A stretch of 64,000 bases of DNA from NCBI RefSeq assembly GCF_002783505.1, contig NZ_PFGL01000001.1:186001-250000 (forward strand). Direction: 5' to 3'. The stretch's first letter is position 1, and every line of letters begins with the position of its first letter. The position numbers and the translations under genes were made by a program. The DNA is from Shewanella sp. CG12_big_fil_rev_8_21_14_0_65_47_15. Its GTDB lineage: Bacteria; Pseudomonadota; Gammaproteobacteria; Enterobacterales; Shewanellaceae. The notes beneath the pieces are model-generated. The model was not told the origin of the DNA, made no database searches, and saw only the letters and a list, made by a program, of their open reading frames with translations. Shown here piece after piece: positions 8,968-16,573 of the stretch.

Positions 8968-9729
8968 ATGAACGAACAAGTAGACATCCTTAGCGACAGC
9001 GAACTCACCCGCTACAGCCGCCAGATATCCATCAAATCCATGGATATCGACGGCCAAGAACGCTTAAAACTCGCCAAGGTCCTGATGATCGGTGCTGGTG
9101 GCCTAGGCTGCGCCGCGGGACAATACCTAACCGTTGCGGGCGTTGGCGAACTGACCCTAGTGGATTTCGATACGGTCGAACTCTCCAATCTACAGCGCCA
9201 AGTACTGCATCAGGATGCTAATATTGGCCAAGCTAAGGTCGAATCGGCAAAACAGAGCCTAAACCAACTTAATCCCCATGTAAAAATCAATATAATCAAT
9301 GCAGTATTGGATGATCATGAAATTGAAGCCTTAGTTGCCAGCCACAGCATAGTCGTCGATTGTACCGATAATATCAGCGTGCGTGAGCAACTCAATCTCA
9401 GCTGTTTTAGGCATAGAGTACCCCTCATTTCCGCCGCCGCCATCCGTATGGAGGGCATGGTCACAGTATTTGACTATCAAGAGCAAACCCCTTGTTATCA
9501 TTGCTTTAGTTCGTTATTTGGTGAACAACAGCTCAGTTGTGTCGAATCGGGTATTCTCGCCCCCGTCGTGGGCATGGTCGGTTGTTTGCAAGCAGTAGAA
9601 ACCATCAAAGTCATCACGGGTATGGGTAAACCCCTCGCCGGGCGTATTTTGATGATCGATGCGATGACGATGGAATTTCGCGAGATGAAATTACCTAAGC
9701 AGCCCAATTGCTCGGTTTGTGGTCAGTAA
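8968..9729 (+). CDS. moeB: Molybdopterin-synthase adenylyltransferase MoeB
   Basis: The 253-residue protein activates the C-terminal glycine of MoaD by adenylation, an E1-like step in molybdopterin synthesis. It shows the nucleotide-binding MIGAGGLGCAAGQYL, the LVDFDTVELSNLQRQVLH segment, the VVDCTDN catalytic Asp region and two zinc-binding Cys pairs (CYHC near 172 and CSVC at the C-terminus). The usual active-site loop between them, with CVESGILAPVVG, is present. Length agrees with the family (about 249). It is co-transcribed with moeA. Related E1 proteins such as ThiF share these motifs, but the moeA neighbour decides the name. Confidence 0.95.
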   Translation: MNEQVDILSDSELTRYSRQISIKSMDIDGQERLKLAKVLMIGAGGLGCAAGQYLTVAGVGELTLVDFDTVELSNLQRQVLHQDANIGQAKVESAKQSLNQLNPHVKINIINAVLDDHEIEALVASHSIVVDCTDNISVREQLNLSCFRHRVPLISAAAIRMEGMVTVFDYQEQTPCYHCFSSLFGEQQLSCVESGILAPVVGMVGCLQAVETIKVITGMGKPLAGRILMIDAMTMEFREMKLPKQPNCSVCGQ

Positions 9730-9765
9730 GAGCATGAATAAGCACATCAATCCATAGGAAATAGC

Positions 9766-10041
9766 ATGAAATTAGCTTCCCCCATTCTACTCAGTCTATT
9801 CATTTGCAGCAGCTTATTAGCAGGCTGTGGGGATAAAACCGAACAGACAGCAAACACTCAAACCGAGGCAAAAGTGCAACTTGCTAATCCAGCATCCGAA
9901 TATTGTGTGTCCCTTGGCGGCACCTTGGAAATACAGAAAAATGTAGAAGGTGAGCAAGGCATGTGTACCCTGCCCAATGGTGAAAAAATCGAAGAATGGG
10001 TACTATTTCGCCGCGATCATCCCCAAGATAAAGCGCGGTAA
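9766..10041 (+). CDS. DUF333-type small lipoprotein
   Basis: The 91-residue product has a signal peptide with lipobox (LLAGC, about residue 20) and so should be lipidated. After a short linker the C-terminal half reads PASEYCVSLGGTLEIQKN, then GMCTLPNGEKIEEWVLFRRD. This is the DUF333 pattern (Cys, Gly-Gly, Cys, LP.G....EW) found in many small gamma-proteobacterial lipoproteins. The two cysteines may form a disulfide. The function of the family is unknown. It lies 36 bases after moeB and before a terminator, so it may be read through from moeAB without a functional link. Confidence 0.8.
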   Translation: MKLASPILLSLFICSSLLAGCGDKTEQTANTQTEAKVQLANPASEYCVSLGGTLEIQKNVEGEQGMCTLPNGEKIEEWVLFRRDHPQDKAR

Positions 10042-10059
10042 TCACTTTAATTATTGAGC

Positions 10060-10085
10060 AAACAGGCGCACTATGCGCCTGTTTT
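10060..10085. terminator. Bidirectional terminator between DUF333 gene and rlmF
   Basis: Palindrome with arms AACAGGCGCA/TGCGCCTGTT around CTA, with A and T runs on either side, placed between two convergent genes. Its right end reaches the last bases of rlmF. Confidence 0.85.
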
Positions 10086-11190
10086 ATTTAGACGATTTCA
10101 ATCTCCCACTGCGCCACTGCAAACGTTTCGCCGCTGAATGGAAACTCCACGCCAGCACGCGGGTAATTTTATTGCCCTGCTGCATCTCAATCGTCTTCAC
10201 TGTATCGACTCCAAGCTTTGCCAACGCCTGATAACAAGGTTTCAGGTTTTCCTTTTTCGACACTAGGCTAGTGAACCACAGGCATTGATCTGCAAACATC
10301 TGACTTTCACGGATCATGGTTGCCAAAAATTGTTGCTCGCCACCTTGGCACCAAAGTTCCGCCGCCTGACCACCGAAATTCAGCTTAGCACTTGCAAGCG
10401 GAGCCTTTCCCCCTCGGTTCGCAGCAAGATTGCGCACCTTACGCAAAGAGCCTTCGCTGGCCTCGGCAAGCGATGCATGAAAAGGAGGATTGCACAGGGT
10501 CAGCTCGAAGCGATCATCGGCCTCGATGATCCCCTTAAACACCGCCTGTTCATCTAGTTGTAATCGTAAACTTATCCGCCCCTGCAGCACTGGGTTTTGC
10601 TCGATAATGCGCCGCACATTGGCGAGTGAATGGGCATTGATATCCGAGGCGACAAACTGCCAACCGTACACTTGACTGCCCAATATGGGATAGATGCCAT
10701 TCGCGCCAGTACCTATATCTAACACCCTAGCGTTACCCAGAGCCCATGACTTATCGCCTTCGGCTAAAAGATCTGCCAAGTAATGCAAATAATCGACGCG
10801 ACCGGGAATAGGCGGACAAAGCGCACCCTTAGGAATATCCCAATATTCAACACCATAGTGATGCTTAAGCAGGGCAGCATTGAGGGTTTTCACCGCCAGT
10901 GGATCGGCAAAATCTATGGATAAAGCACCGTAGGGCGTCGGGCGAACAAAGGCTTTAAGCTTAGGTAATGCCGTGACTAACGCAGAAAAATCATAACCCT
11001 TAAGGTGAACATTGCGTGGATGCAGGGCCTTTTTTAACGGATTGCGCCCCCTGTCCGCAGTGGTTATCACCTTTTGCTTCTCCACGGGGTGGCTCTCTGG
11101 CGCCACTCGCTCAACATTTGGCCGCCTGTGTACTTTACCCCGAGATGCGGTACTGGGTTTGAGAGTGGATTTAACGGCAGGTTTTGACAT
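10084..11190 (-). CDS. rlmF: 23S rRNA (adenine-1618-N6)-methyltransferase
   Basis: The 368-residue protein is an RlmF (YbiN) type methyltransferase that methylates A1618 of 23S rRNA using S-adenosylmethionine. The Rossmann motif I is visible as VLDIGTGANGIYP, and the N6-adenine catalytic motif as LCNPPFH (NPPF). The N-terminal 60 residues are Lys/Arg/Pro-rich and low in complexity, followed by LHPRNVHLKGYDFSAL, a typical family start to the conserved part (HPRN). Family length is about 300-370, so the basic extension is not odd. It is transcribed leftward on its own, about 80 bases downstream of the FliL-like gene. Confidence 0.93.
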   Translation of the reverse strand: MSKPAVKSTLKPSTASRGKVHRRPNVERVAPESHPVEKQKVITTADRGRNPLKKALHPRNVHLKGYDFSALVTALPKLKAFVRPTPYGALSIDFADPLAVKTLNAALLKHHYGVEYWDIPKGALCPPIPGRVDYLHYLADLLAEGDKSWALGNARVLDIGTGANGIYPILGSQVYGWQFVASDINAHSLANVRRIIEQNPVLQGRISLRLQLDEQAVFKGIIEADDRFELTLCNPPFHASLAEASEGSLRKVRNLAANRGGKAPLASAKLNFGGQAAELWCQGGEQQFLATMIRESQMFADQCLWFTSLVSKKENLKPCYQALAKLGVDTVKTIEMQQGNKITRVLAWSFHSAAKRLQWRSGRLKSSK

Positions 11191-11267
11191 AGCGGCTCTA
11201 GTGTATAGGGGTTCTGCTAGCGCAGCGGGCCAACATGCGTCGGCCTCCGGTAAAATAGTTGCGCGAG

Positions 11268-11684
11268 TTAATCGTACAGATAAGAGGTAAAGAGTAGATT
11301 CACGATCAAAGGTTTACCCGCTTCTTTGGTAATTAAACTATTGACCATATCGAAACACTCGCGTCGAATTTCTTCACGGCCGGTGAGCGATTTAATCTTT
11401 TCTTCCGATTGGTTGCCCAATACCTCAATGATCGCGGCGCGCAGCAACGGGTCGTGGCGCTCAACAATGATGAGATCATCGGGATCCTTCACCATTAATT
11501 CGACGCTGATCTTCACAAAGCCAAGCTTTTTGCGGTTCGAAATATAGTTAGTCACTATCTCGGGCTCGAAGCCGTAATAGGCATATTCACTCTGTGTTGC
11601 GGGCGGCGCTTCTTTTTCGTCGGCCGCATAAGCATTAAAGGCAAAATTGAGCAAAATCAGGCAGGCTGATAATATTTTTTTCAT
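11268..11684 (-). CDS. FliL-family protein outside a flagellar cluster
   Basis: The 138-residue protein begins with a signal sequence (MKKILSACLILLNFAFNAYA) and not the usual N-terminal FliL membrane anchor. The mature part fits FliL: FEPEIVTNYIS, then FVKISVELMVKDPDDLIIVERHDPLLRAAIIEVLGNQSEEKIKSLTGREEIRR and a final VNLLFTSYLYD (the last is typical FTSYL/FTEFV of FliL). FliL normally sits beside stator complexes in the flagellar basal body. This copy is isolated and secreted, so its partner is unknown. It could act as an accessory to a motor or to another ExbB/MotA-like system; that is inference. Confidence 0.75.
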   Translation of the reverse strand: MKKILSACLILLNFAFNAYAADEKEAPPATQSEYAYYGFEPEIVTNYISNRKKLGFVKISVELMVKDPDDLIIVERHDPLLRAAIIEVLGNQSEEKIKSLTGREEIRRECFDMVNSLITKEAGKPLIVNLLFTSYLYD

Positions 11685-11785
11685 AGCGGCTTGCGGCTCC
11701 CTAAAAACAATAATGGTCGATGGAAGAAACTTCCCAATCTATCTGCTAGACTGCCGACGTTTGCTTATATTGTAACGAGTATTTA

Positions 11786-12358
11786 ATGAATGTGACCAGC
11801 TTAAGCTTCCCCTATGGTGAATCTATTCAGTGGTTTTGTGCCGATAGTGCCGATAAACTTCCCCAATCCCCCCTGAAAGATTGGTTGCTCGCGCCGGGCA
11901 GCTTGACACAAAAACTAAAAACCTGCTGCAACCAGTTTGAGGTTAAAGTGTTAGGAGAAGGCCAGCTCGCCCCACTCGAAGGCGAATATCCCCAGCAGGG
12001 TTTAGTTTGGATCCGTGAAGTTTTACTCTGCCTCGACACTATTCCTTGGGTATTTGCCAGAACCTTGATCCCACAAACCTTACTATCTGAACGACAAGCA
12101 GATTTTCTTGGTCTTGGCACTCGCCCACTGGGAGAACTGCTGTTCAGCCAAGATAACTTTATTCCCGGCAGAATTGAAGTCGCCCGCTTCGAAACCTGTA
12201 GCCGCCTAGCTCAACTGGCCGCGAGTTTAGATCAAAGTGTCGAGGATGAACTTTGGGGGCGGCGGCGTTATTTTCACCACGGCCACGACGAGATGATCGT
12301 CAGTGAGATTTTTCTGCCCGCGGCAGTGCAAGCTATCGAAGCCCTCAACAAACGCTAA
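11786..12358 (+). CDS. ubiC: Chorismate lyase
   Basis: The 190-residue product fits chorismate-pyruvate lyase, which makes 4-hydroxybenzoate from chorismate, the first committed step of ubiquinone synthesis. Supporting motifs are [12 protein letters not shown] near the N-terminus, VWIREVLLC with the conserved Arg, WVFARTLIP and [12 protein letters not shown]. The late Glu of the active site would lie in the C-terminal third (for example RIEVARFE). Length is close to family members (about 165-190). No ubiA follows, which is unlike E. coli; the next gene is convergent. Expression is probably independent, with a terminator 7 bases downstream. Confidence 0.88.
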   Translation: MNVTSLSFPYGESIQWFCADSADKLPQSPLKDWLLAPGSLTQKLKTCCNQFEVKVLGEGQLAPLEGEYPQQGLVWIREVLLCLDTIPWVFARTLIPQTLLSERQADFLGLGTRPLGELLFSQDNFIPGRIEVARFETCSRLAQLAASLDQSVEDELWGRRRYFHHGHDEMIVSEIFLPAAVQAIEALNKR

Positions 12359-12364
12359 CAAACA

Positions 12365-12390
12365 AAAATGCCTCTATTTAGAGGCATTTT
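12365..12390. terminator. Bidirectional terminator between ubiC and the M6 protease gene
   Basis: Arms AAAATGCCTC/GAGGCATTTT around TATTTA, with T-rich flank, between convergent genes. Confidence 0.85.
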
Positions 12391-12416
12391 ATATTTATCG
12401 GCTCAACTTAATTGCA

Positions 12417-15221
12417 TTAATGCTGGCGACGCCAAGCGAATAAGCCAAGGAATGCGAGACTTAACCATCCTAAACTTCCCCCGCCTGAACTTTCCTTCGC
12501 TGGCGGAGTTACGGGGGCGGTCACAGTGATAGTCTTACTGCTGCTAGCCTGACTATTCTGTTCATCGGTGACCTTCAATGTCACCGTATAGGTTCCCGCT
12601 TTCGCATAGGTGTGGCTTGGTGCGACGGCTGAGCTAGTTAAACCATCACCAAAATCCCATGCATAGGTTAAGTTGCCTGAACCACCCGCGGATGTATTAG
12701 TGAAACTCACAGTCAACTGATTAGCAGTGTGAGAAAAGTTAACCGTAAGAGGCAGAGTGATCACTAGGGCTTGAGTGGCTGTGGCTTGGTTACCCTTAGT
12801 ATCTGTGACCGTCAGCGTGATAGTGTAATTGCCTCCATTGGTATAAGTGTAAGTCGTTGAGGCAAGCGTGCTTGAAGCCCCCGCAACGCCGAAGTCCCAC
12901 GCGTAACTGTAAGCACCTTCCCCCCCTTGGGCAACCGCTGAGACAGCCACAGTTTGACCCGTTTGCACTAAGGTAATCGCGGCTGTTAATGGGGTTAACT
13001 CAGGATCGGTATTGGCATTTGCTAAGCGGATCACCGCGGTGCTGTTGTTACTCGCCTGGGATAAGACTTCCATAGTCACCCCCAATTTTTGTAACACCAT
13101 CCCCGACTGAGGTTGCAGCGGCGCACTGTAATCTAAGCTGTCATCGAATAAGGTGACGGCTGCCAGGTGATTATCCCCAGCATAGGCGGTTTGTTTTACC
13201 GTGCTAAAGGCGGCATCGCGGATCTGCTCATCGGTTGAGCGAGTGCCTATCATATTTTGGTCGGCATCAACCACTCCAATCAAGCTATGGCCTGCATGGT
13301 CAACAACATTATTGTCGCTGTAACCGTAGTCTTCTAACCACAGTAATACCCCGGGATCATAACCCTCATCTTTCAGTCCCGCATCAATGCCATTATGGCT
13401 GCGTAACTGAATGAGGTAGCGGGATGCGGCGCCGGGGCGAGTGTTGGTAATGCGACTATAGCCTGTCAGAGTGGCTTTACCCGCAACTTCGGCATTATCG
13501 TCATACAGCTCAGTTGCACCTTGCTTGATGCTGATATTATCGATAGTGATACCCGACTCGGTTGCCGCTTCATCTGTGATGTAGTTGAATTCGACTGTGA
13601 CGGCCTTGCCCGCATAACTCGATAAGTCATATTCCAAAGCGACCCAAGCATCACTGCCCACCGCAGTCGAAATAGTCGATGATTTATCGGTAATAATATG
13701 CCGGGCGCTGTTAATCGTGTTGCTGGACTTAGTGTAGTTGCCCGCAATCGCCGTACCATTCACTTTGACCTGCATATAGTCGTAGTCGGTTTCAATTTCC
13801 CAACTCGCCTGCATTGAAAGCGTCAGTTTATCGGTAGTGGCTGGCAGAGTAGTCGTAAAGCTCATGCTATTAGTCAGCATATCCCCTTGGCCAGAATAGT
13901 ACTGATAACTGCCCTGAAAGGGCGCCTTAAAGGGAATGGGCGCGGCGGGCAATGGAATCGCAATTTGGTTAATAACCTCTTGATTAACCGCTTCATTTAG
14001 GGTGATTTCCATTCCGGCGTTAGGGATGCTCTCTAGGGCAATTTCACGCTCATTGAGCCATTTGCCTTTATATTTTTCCTGCAGGTAAGAACGGGCATAG
14101 GGACTAAATCCACTGGGCTGTGCACCGGGTATAGTCCCTGCCCAACTGCCACCGGACATTAATGACCAGAGCCCCACTGGCGAGCCGTCTTTACCCTCAG
14201 TATCAGAAGTGTCGTACTCATCGGGTAGGCCTAGATCATGGCCAAACTCATGGGTACAAACCCCCGCTGCCGCATCAATAGGTTGAATGGTATAACCAAA
14301 GAGTTTTTTGGTTGAACCCGGAATACTGTAACCCTGAGTACTCTGGTCAACGTAATAACGATGGGACCAGATGGCGTTATCCCCTAATTTCCCGCCCCCG
14401 GCCTCTTCACCTATGCTGGAGTGGAAGATCATCACATGGTCGATAATACCGTCGGGCTCGTTCTTATTGCCGTTATTGTTTAAATCATACGGATCTTCAA
14501 CATCATAGCTTGCTAACTCAGTCTCCGACATATTAGCAACGGCTTGGGATACCGCCTCCTTTACCAGTTCAGTCACTTGCGTATCACTGCCAGTGTCTGG
14601 ATCATTGGCACCATAGTATTCGGCATTTTGACTGGCGCTATACCAACCCTTTACATCCCCAGTGAAAAAGAAACTCTTACCCGAAACCGCTTGATAATAC
14701 TGATATCCCGAAGTCAGTGTCTGGCCCTGTGGGCCTTCAAATCCCGTCGTTGAAAAGAGTAAACCTTTATAGTGTGCAGTGGGATAGCTGGAGTAATACA
14801 TGTCGGTATCACTGGCCGTTAACCCATTGTTATTAAATTTTAAGTCCGGAAAATCAATCAGCACTGTTAAGACTTTAACGGTTTTGGTCACATCGGCATC
14901 GGCCAACGCACGCTGTGCTGGAGAACGCAGCATCAGGGATGATTGGGTTGTTTGCTGGCGGGCATGTTCGGCTTCAACCTCAATGCGAGGTAACTTAGGT
15001 TGTGCGACCATGGCTCGCTGAATATAAGCCTGAACTGCGGCCTGCTTGATGCTCTCACTCGCATCGGCTGACACTTCGCCCCGCTTAATCAGCCAATATA
15101 AAATACGATCTTTATTGATAACGCCCGCATCCGCTGGCGTTTGCTGGGGTGCAGCCATACTCGCGCCGCTGATCAATGCCAGCATCAATCCAAATGCCGT
15201 CATAGCTTTTATTGTTTGCAT
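12417..15221 (-). CDS. Secreted M6-family metalloprotease with PKD repeats and GlyGly-CTERM
   Basis: The 934-residue protein has a signal peptide (MQTIKAMTAFGLMLALISGASMA), a propeptide, and an immune-inhibitor-A type catalytic domain with zinc motif HEFGHDLGLPDEYD (His324, Glu325, His328, then Glu/Asp). A jelly-roll like segment around 430-590 with paired Ser/Thr/Tyr stretches follows, then two PKD domains (each with YAWDFG and a YT...TVTLTVTD strand pattern, about 750-900). The C-terminus GGGSLGWLSLAFLGLFAWRRQH is a GlyGly-CTERM sorting tail, which in other bacteria is processed by rhombosortase and linked to type II secretion. A further Met lies 6 codons upstream, but GGAAGGAAAACTGAAG directly precedes the chosen ATG. 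Likely an extracellular or surface protease. Confidence 0.9.
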   Translation of the reverse strand: MQTIKAMTAFGLMLALISGASMAAPQQTPADAGVINKDRILYWLIKRGEVSADASESIKQAAVQAYIQRAMVAQPKLPRIEVEAEHARQQTTQSSLMLRSPAQRALADADVTKTVKVLTVLIDFPDLKFNNNGLTASDTDMYYSSYPTAHYKGLLFSTTGFEGPQGQTLTSGYQYYQAVSGKSFFFTGDVKGWYSASQNAEYYGANDPDTGSDTQVTELVKEAVSQAVANMSETELASYDVEDPYDLNNNGNKNEPDGIIDHVMIFHSSIGEEAGGGKLGDNAIWSHRYYVDQSTQGYSIPGSTKKLFGYTIQPIDAAAGVCTHEFGHDLGLPDEYDTSDTEGKDGSPVGLWSLMSGGSWAGTIPGAQPSGFSPYARSYLQEKYKGKWLNEREIALESIPNAGMEITLNEAVNQEVINQIAIPLPAAPIPFKAPFQGSYQYYSGQGDMLTNSMSFTTTLPATTDKLTLSMQASWEIETDYDYMQVKVNGTAIAGNYTKSSNTINSARHIITDKSSTISTAVGSDAWVALEYDLSSYAGKAVTVEFNYITDEAATESGITIDNISIKQGATELYDDNAEVAGKATLTGYSRITNTRPGAASRYLIQLRSHNGIDAGLKDEGYDPGVLLWLEDYGYSDNNVVDHAGHSLIGVVDADQNMIGTRSTDEQIRDAAFSTVKQTAYAGDNHLAAVTLFDDSLDYSAPLQPQSGMVLQKLGVTMEVLSQASNNSTAVIRLANANTDPELTPLTAAITLVQTGQTVAVSAVAQGGEGAYSYAWDFGVAGASSTLASTTYTYTNGGNYTITLTVTDTKGNQATATQALVITLPLTVNFSHTANQLTVSFTNTSAGGSGNLTYAWDFGDGLTSSAVAPSHTYAKAGTYTVTLKVTDEQNSQASSSKTITVTAPVTPPAKESSGGGSLGWLSLAFLGLFAWRRQH

Positions 15222-15239
15222 CTTCAGTTTTCCTTCCAT

Positions 15240-15692
15240 AACGACTTATGCGCCTCGGCCAAGCAACTCATTAAGGCTAGTGCCCATTGGTAATAAGACA
15301 AGTGCGCCTTTATATACGGCAAGATTGAGTTAACTCTTCCAGCCTAGGCAGGAAGAGCAGCCAACATTATCAGCACCACATATGAGTAACAACTTGAACT
15401 ATTATTTTACAGAGTTGATTTTATATTTTGTCAGCATCCATTCAGCTAACCGTCCATAACCACAGTTCAGGTGTTCAGCCATAAAAAAAACGCATTAACG
15501 CTAAGTTAATACGGTTTTTAACTAAATAACTGCTCCTAATTATGCTGCATCGTAGGGTACCGCACACAGGCACGCCATTCACTCTTCCCTGAGGACTCCA
15601 CCGCGCCATCCATGGCGCAGAGGGTCTGCTTACCGATACCCTACTCGCTCTATAAAGTGATCTACAATTCGAAACGGCTATTTAGGGGCATG
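15240..15692. other. Intergenic region between M6 protease and marC
   Basis: No gene is supported. It contains the leftward protease promoter region, a minus-strand terminator for marC at 15483-15519 and a short palindrome GCGCCATCCATGGCGC near 15603-15618 of unknown role. Confidence 0.5.
15483..15519 (-). terminator. Probable terminator for marC
   Basis: On the minus strand CGTATTAAC-TTAGC-GTTAATGCG (one G-T pair) is followed by a run of eight T. It lies about 170 bases past the marC stop. Confidence 0.6.
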
Positions 15693-16286
15693 TTATCCCG
15701 CGGTTTTCATATAATTTGAAACACCATCGAGGAACATTTGCACCGATATCATCACCAGTACCATACCCATAAGACGTTCAACGGCGGTTAACCCCTTTTC
15801 ACCCAACATACGGGTAAAGAGCTTATAGAACATCAGGATCACCGCACTCGCTCCCCAGGCCGAAACCAAAGCTATGGTCCAGTCTCCCATGCGCGAGCTG
15901 TCGGTATGTGCCAGTAGGATCAAGGCAGCTAGGATCGATGGCCCCGCCATTAATGGGATCGCCATAGGGACGATAAACGGTTCTTCACCTGCGGCAAGAC
16001 CGACTACGCCACCGGGTTGGGGGAAAATCATCCGAATCGCAATCAGGAATAAAATGATGCCGCCCGCAATACTCACGGATTCGGAACGCAGATTTAAGAA
16101 ACTTAAGATAGCCTCCCCCGCGTAAAGAAAGGCAAGCATGATCACTAATGCAAAGAGTAACTCACGGATCAGTACCCTACGGCGCTTCTTGGGATCGATA
16201 TGCCGTAAAATCGACGCGAAAATAGGTAAATTCCCGAGGGGATCCATAATCAGAAACAACATAACCGCTGCAGAAAATATATCCAT
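15693..16286 (-). CDS. MarC/YhgN-family integral membrane protein
   Basis: The 197-residue protein has six predicted membrane segments and the MarC family pattern: FLIMDPLGNLPIFASIL near the N-terminus, RRRVLIREL in the first loop, GGIILFLIAIRMIF, and PFIVPMAIPLMAGPSILAALILL around the mid-point. MarC proteins are widespread and their substrate is not established; older claims of a role in multiple antibiotic resistance were not upheld. Length is normal. It is transcribed alone, leftward, with a probable terminator 170 bases downstream and a possible short ORF upstream. Confidence 0.88.
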   Translation of the reverse strand: MDIFSAAVMLFLIMDPLGNLPIFASILRHIDPKKRRRVLIRELLFALVIMLAFLYAGEAILSFLNLRSESVSIAGGIILFLIAIRMIFPQPGGVVGLAAGEEPFIVPMAIPLMAGPSILAALILLAHTDSSRMGDWTIALVSAWGASAVILMFYKLFTRMLGEKGLTAVERLMGMVLVMISVQMFLDGVSNYMKTAG

Positions 16287-16409
16287 TTAACTTTATCAAC
16301 GCCTAAGCCAATATGAGCCGATATTGTATAACTTTTTCGCGTTACAGATGTGAAAAATTATCTATAAAATTCCTAATGATGGCCTCAAGCAACAACGCCA
16401 TTGTCAATT

Positions 16410-16529
16410 TCATCCCGCTGAACGCTTAGGGCGCAGCAAGATTAAACCTTTGACCGCAAACTTCATTTCTTCGAGCGAAATAACAGGGAAACGGTTGCTT
16501 TGGTAAATTGCCAGTAAGTCGCTGCTCAT
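16410..16529 (-). CDS. Possible 39-residue small protein
   Basis: An ATG-to-TGA frame of 40 codons reads MSSDLLAIYQSNRFPVISLE and continues with a Lys/Arg-rich C-terminal end (LILLRPKRSAG). Codon choice resembles that of the neighbouring genes, and it lies in an otherwise empty divergent spacer between marC and the ZIP-like gene. The ribosome site is weak (TTGAAATTAAA). It could be a genuine small protein or chance; no family was recognised. Confidence 0.3.
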   Translation of the reverse strand: MSSDLLAIYQSNRFPVISLEEMKFAVKGLILLRPKRSAG

Positions 16530-16541
16530 TTTAATTTCAAC

Positions 16542-16556
16542 TGGTATACTATGGCG
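16542..16556. promoter_or_regulatory. Zur-box-like sequence / -10 region before ZIP-type gene
   Basis: TGGTATACTATGGCG agrees at about 11 of 15 positions with the core of the gamma-proteobacterial Zur operator (TGTTATANTATAACA). It lies 18-32 bases before the start of a putative metal transporter gene. The same bases include a good -10 hexamer (TATACT), so the resemblance may only reflect promoter composition. Confidence 0.3.
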
Positions 16557-16573
16557 TTTTTTCAGCAAAATTC

